NCBI GenBank assembly: GCA_964347915.1
Contig: CAYGAM010000056.1
Span: forward strand, 1 to 14,034
Direction: 5' to 3'
DNA length: 14,034 nucleotides
Origin: CAYGAM01 sp964347915
GTDB lineage: Archaea > Thermoproteota > Nitrososphaeria > Nitrososphaerales > Nitrosopumilaceae
Position numbers and translations under genes: made by a program. This document shows positions 12,266 to 14,034 of the stretch, piece after piece; the stretch's first letter is position 1; every line of letters starts with the position of its first letter. The notes under the pieces were generated by a model that saw only the letters and a program-made list of their open reading frames with translations, did no database searches and was not told the DNA's origin.

Positions 12266-13159
12266 ATGAGAATAGTCTCAATGCTTCCCAGCGCAACCGA
12301 GCTGGTGTATGCGCTGGGCTGCCAGGACATGCTCTTTGGCGTAACGCACGAATGCACTTATCCCAACGAGGCGGCATCAAAGCCGCGGATAGTCAAGTCC
12401 GTACTGGATACGAGATCAATGTCAAGCGCAGAGATTGACGCAAAGGTGCGCCTATTCGGACAAGATATCTTTGAGGTGAACATGAATCTGCTGCATGATA
12501 TAATGCCCGATATCATTCTGGTCCAGGATTCATGCAGGGTTTGCGCGCCTCATGCAGGCAGCATCAGCGAGACTCTGGATGCATTGCCGCACAAGCCGCT
12601 GATTCATTCAATGGACCCGCACAGCATCGGAGACATAATGGACGGTATAATCGCCCTGGCAGAGATTTTGGGCGCGGGCGATCGCGGCGCGCGCCTCCGA
12701 GCATCGCTGGAAGAGAGAATTGCAAGAATAGATTCCAGCGGAGAGCGTCCCAGAGTGCTGGCGCTTGAATGGCTGGATCCGCTTTTTACGTCGGGCCACT
12801 GGATTCCAGAGATGATAGAAGCTGCAGGCGGAGCAAATCTTGTCAGCAGCGCAGGAGAGCGTTCCAGAGAGATGACCGTCCAGGAAGCCACAGGCGCGGA
12901 TGCAGACATCATTCTGCTGATGCCGTGCGGCTTTGACGCTGCGCGCGCCGCATCAGAGTATGATATCCTAAAATCCAGCAAAGAGTGGCAGAGTCAGCGG
13001 GCCGTGCAGGACGGCAATGTTTACGCCCTTGATGCAAACTCGCACTTTAGCAAGCCGAGCATCAGAGCAGTAGACGGAATTGAAATTCTTGCAGGAATCA
13101 TGCATCCTGGGAACAGGAACGCTGCGGCGCCAAGGAATGCCACAATAAGGATCGGCTAG
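12266..13159 (+). CDS. BtuF-like cobalamin-binding protein without signal peptide
   Basis: A 297-residue protein of the periplasmic-binding (BtuF/FepB-like) fold, in the subgroup annotated as cobalamin-binding proteins. Seen: the N-terminal MRIVSMLPSATELVYALGC (first strand and ligand loop), GVTHECTYP, the subgroup signature VQDSCRVCAPHAG (about 88-101), EWLDPLFTSGHWIPEMIEAA and GGANLVSS in the second lobe, and ILLMPCGFDAARAASE. It starts directly with the fold and has no signal peptide or lipobox, so it is either cytoplasmic or attached in an unusual way; its role in uptake is therefore unclear. No BtuC or BtuD gene lies in the window. The TATA box 28 nt upstream supports the ATG at 12266. 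Its stop shares the bases CTAG with the stop of the convergent membrane gene, and T5 follows at 13160-13164. Confidence 0.85.
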   Translation: MRIVSMLPSATELVYALGCQDMLFGVTHECTYPNEAASKPRIVKSVLDTRSMSSAEIDAKVRLFGQDIFEVNMNLLHDIMPDIILVQDSCRVCAPHAGSISETLDALPHKPLIHSMDPHSIGDIMDGIIALAEILGAGDRGARLRASLEERIARIDSSGERPRVLALEWLDPLFTSGHWIPEMIEAAGGANLVSSAGERSREMTVQEATGADADIILLMPCGFDAARAASEYDILKSSKEWQSQRAVQDGNVYALDANSHFSKPSIRAVDGIEILAGIMHPGNRNAAAPRNATIRIG

Positions 13160-13632
13160 TTTTTCAGGCGGCACTCGGCATCAAGCGAGCGCAGGGTTGC
13201 ATAGTATGCAGCAGCAAGGACTGCCACTGATATCATTCTTATCGGAATCTCATAGTTTGAGGCAAATGCAGAGGCGGCCGCGCCGGCGCTGCCAAACGTC
13301 GATATTATTGCAAATCCCACAGGACCGCAGCTGCAGGCTCCGGCAGCTGCGCCTGCTATCGAACCCAGCAAGCCGCCTCCTGCTTTTTTGCTGGTTTTGC
13401 GAAAAGCTGCTATCCGGTAAACATTCATTGGCACCACGATTGCCGCCAGCGCGGAAAGCATCACAATAAGCGCAAGTCCCAGCTCGTGCCCCGCCGGAAC
13501 ATGCCCTACAAGGTACGGCTCAAAAAAGACGTATCCTGACAGGTGCAGAAGCGGAAGGAGCAGTCCGGCAAGCACGGCAGCTCCCAGCAGCAGGTATCTC
13601 ATATTTGAGAAGACCAGTATCGTAGCATTCAA
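13156..13632 (-). CDS. Small membrane protein with CSCGP motif, function unknown
   Basis: A 158-residue integral membrane protein I cannot assign. Hydrophobic segments lie at about residues 12-33, 51-69, 90-120 and 131-147, giving around four membrane helices. A short basic loop (AFRKTSKKAGGG) precedes GAAAGACSCGPVGFAIISTF, where C100 and C102 sit at the start of a helix; such a pair could bind a metal or be redox-active, but nothing proves this. The start is TTG at 13632, because a TATA-like element lies 28 nt upstream; an internal ATG at 13602 would still keep the first helix. The gene converges on the BtuF-like gene with a four-base overlap. A membrane partner for that protein is conceivable, but opposite transcription gives no support. 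Confidence 0.6.
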   Translation of the reverse strand: MNATILVFSNMRYLLLGAAVLAGLLLPLLHLSGYVFFEPYLVGHVPAGHELGLALIVMLSALAAIVVPMNVYRIAAFRKTSKKAGGGLLGSIAGAAAGACSCGPVGFAIISTFGSAGAAASAFASNYEIPIRMISVAVLAAAYYATLRSLDAECRLKN

Positions 13633-13655
13633 CCATACAAAAATGCGGCGCGGCT

Positions 13656-13664
13656 GAATTTAGA
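13656..13664 (-). promoter_or_regulatory. TATA-like box of the CSCGP membrane protein gene
   Basis: TCTAAATTC on the minus strand is centred 28 nt before the TTG at 13632. It is a weak match, but at the position seen for the other leaderless genes here. Confidence 0.4.
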
Positions 13665-13749
13665 TTGTGCGATTCTTGGCGCGCTCTGCAGGACTGCCGT
13701 CAGCTCTGCCCGCATGCCAAAATCTTCGTCTGTGCCGGCAGCAGCAAGC

Positions 13750-14005
13750 ATTGCCGCTGAAAAGCAGCGTGCGCATATTCCCGCTCTGATGCTGCGTTGT
13801 TTCTAATCAGCAGCATAGGCACAAGCATTGCCGCCGAAACGAAGCTGCCTGCGTGCAGGTCCTTGCTGCAACATTGCTAATCCATGCTTCCGCTCATAAC
13901 TATTGTCGCCGAAAAGCAGCAATTTGTTGGTACATTTCCACTTTGATACGACAGTACTTTTGAGTGGCGGTACAGTACAGTTTTGCCGCGCTCTTGATGA
14001 CTGCA
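13750..14005. repeat. Degenerate tandem array of ~76-bp units, related to copy A
   Basis: Units begin ATTGCCGCTGAAAAGCAGC at 13750, ATTGCCGCCGAAACGAAGC at 13827 and ATTGTCGCCGAAAAGCAGC at 13902, spaced 77 and 75 bases. The first and third share further blocks with copy A at 7742 (CATATTCC...CTCTGATGCTGCG, TTGTTTCTAATCAGCAG). The third shares copy A's end block (TTTTGCCGCGCTCTTGATG). The middle unit is the most diverged. Family and function unknown. Confidence 0.6.
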
Positions 14006-14034
14006 TCCAGTCAGGACCAGCCAAGCGCGTCATG

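Larger units (their letters stand above)
13633..14034. other. Repeat-bearing region at the right edge
   Basis: 402 bases with no convincing gene. It holds the promoter of the membrane protein gene and at least three degenerate repeat units. The minus-strand frame 13803-14033 follows the repeat and resembles the frame of copy A, but has no known domain. Confidence 0.6.

Noticed and set aside
13750..14005. CRISPR array
   Set aside because: The units are about 76 bases long and diverge throughout, with no constant repeat or distinct spacers, and no cas gene is present.

Overview
The window reads as chromosome from an archaeon of the Thaumarchaeota/Nitrososphaerota, probably near the ammonia-oxidising Nitrosopumilales or Cenarchaeum. 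The support is the gene set (archaeal deoxyhypusine synthase, PAC2 chaperone, Alba, Dpo4-like polymerase, NreA, a thaumarchaeosortase-type protein) and the many genes with an archaeal TATA box centred 26-28 nt upstream of the start codon, which points to leaderless mRNAs. No amo gene or rRNA is present, so the lineage is inferred from protein resemblance alone.

Layout. 1-2188 (+): the 3' half of a deoxyhypusine synthase gene, a PAC2 protein and a LysE-type exporter. 2219-3115 (-): an Alba protein with an extraordinary acidic repeat tail. 3355-3630 (-): a small unrecognised protein. 3797-4888 (+): a Y-family translesion polymerase ending in a PCNA-binding box. 4973-5908 (-): an archaeosortase-like membrane protein with Ser where the catalytic Cys is expected. 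6326-7519 (-): an NreA DNA-repair protein, also ending in a PCNA-binding box. 7520-8353: a gene-poor stretch with a dispersed repeat and possible gene remnants.

8354-11875 is the accessory core. On the minus strand, a probable restriction endonuclease (PD-(D/E)XK-like) overlaps a phage-type N6-adenine methyltransferase. Divergent from it on the plus strand are three tightly overlapping genes: a helical protein, a coiled-coil protein, and a PIN-domain nuclease with an inserted zinc ribbon that is split by one in-frame TAA. Hand counts of sampled lines give about 37-42% GC here, against about 55-65% in core genes. This is the best candidate for an undescribed system, although the link between the two gene sets is positional only.

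12266-13159 (+): a BtuF-like cobalamin-binding protein without signal peptide. 13156-13632 (-): a small membrane protein whose stop codon shares a CTAG with it. 13633-14034 holds at least three degenerate copies, about 76 bp apart, of the repeat also seen at 7742.
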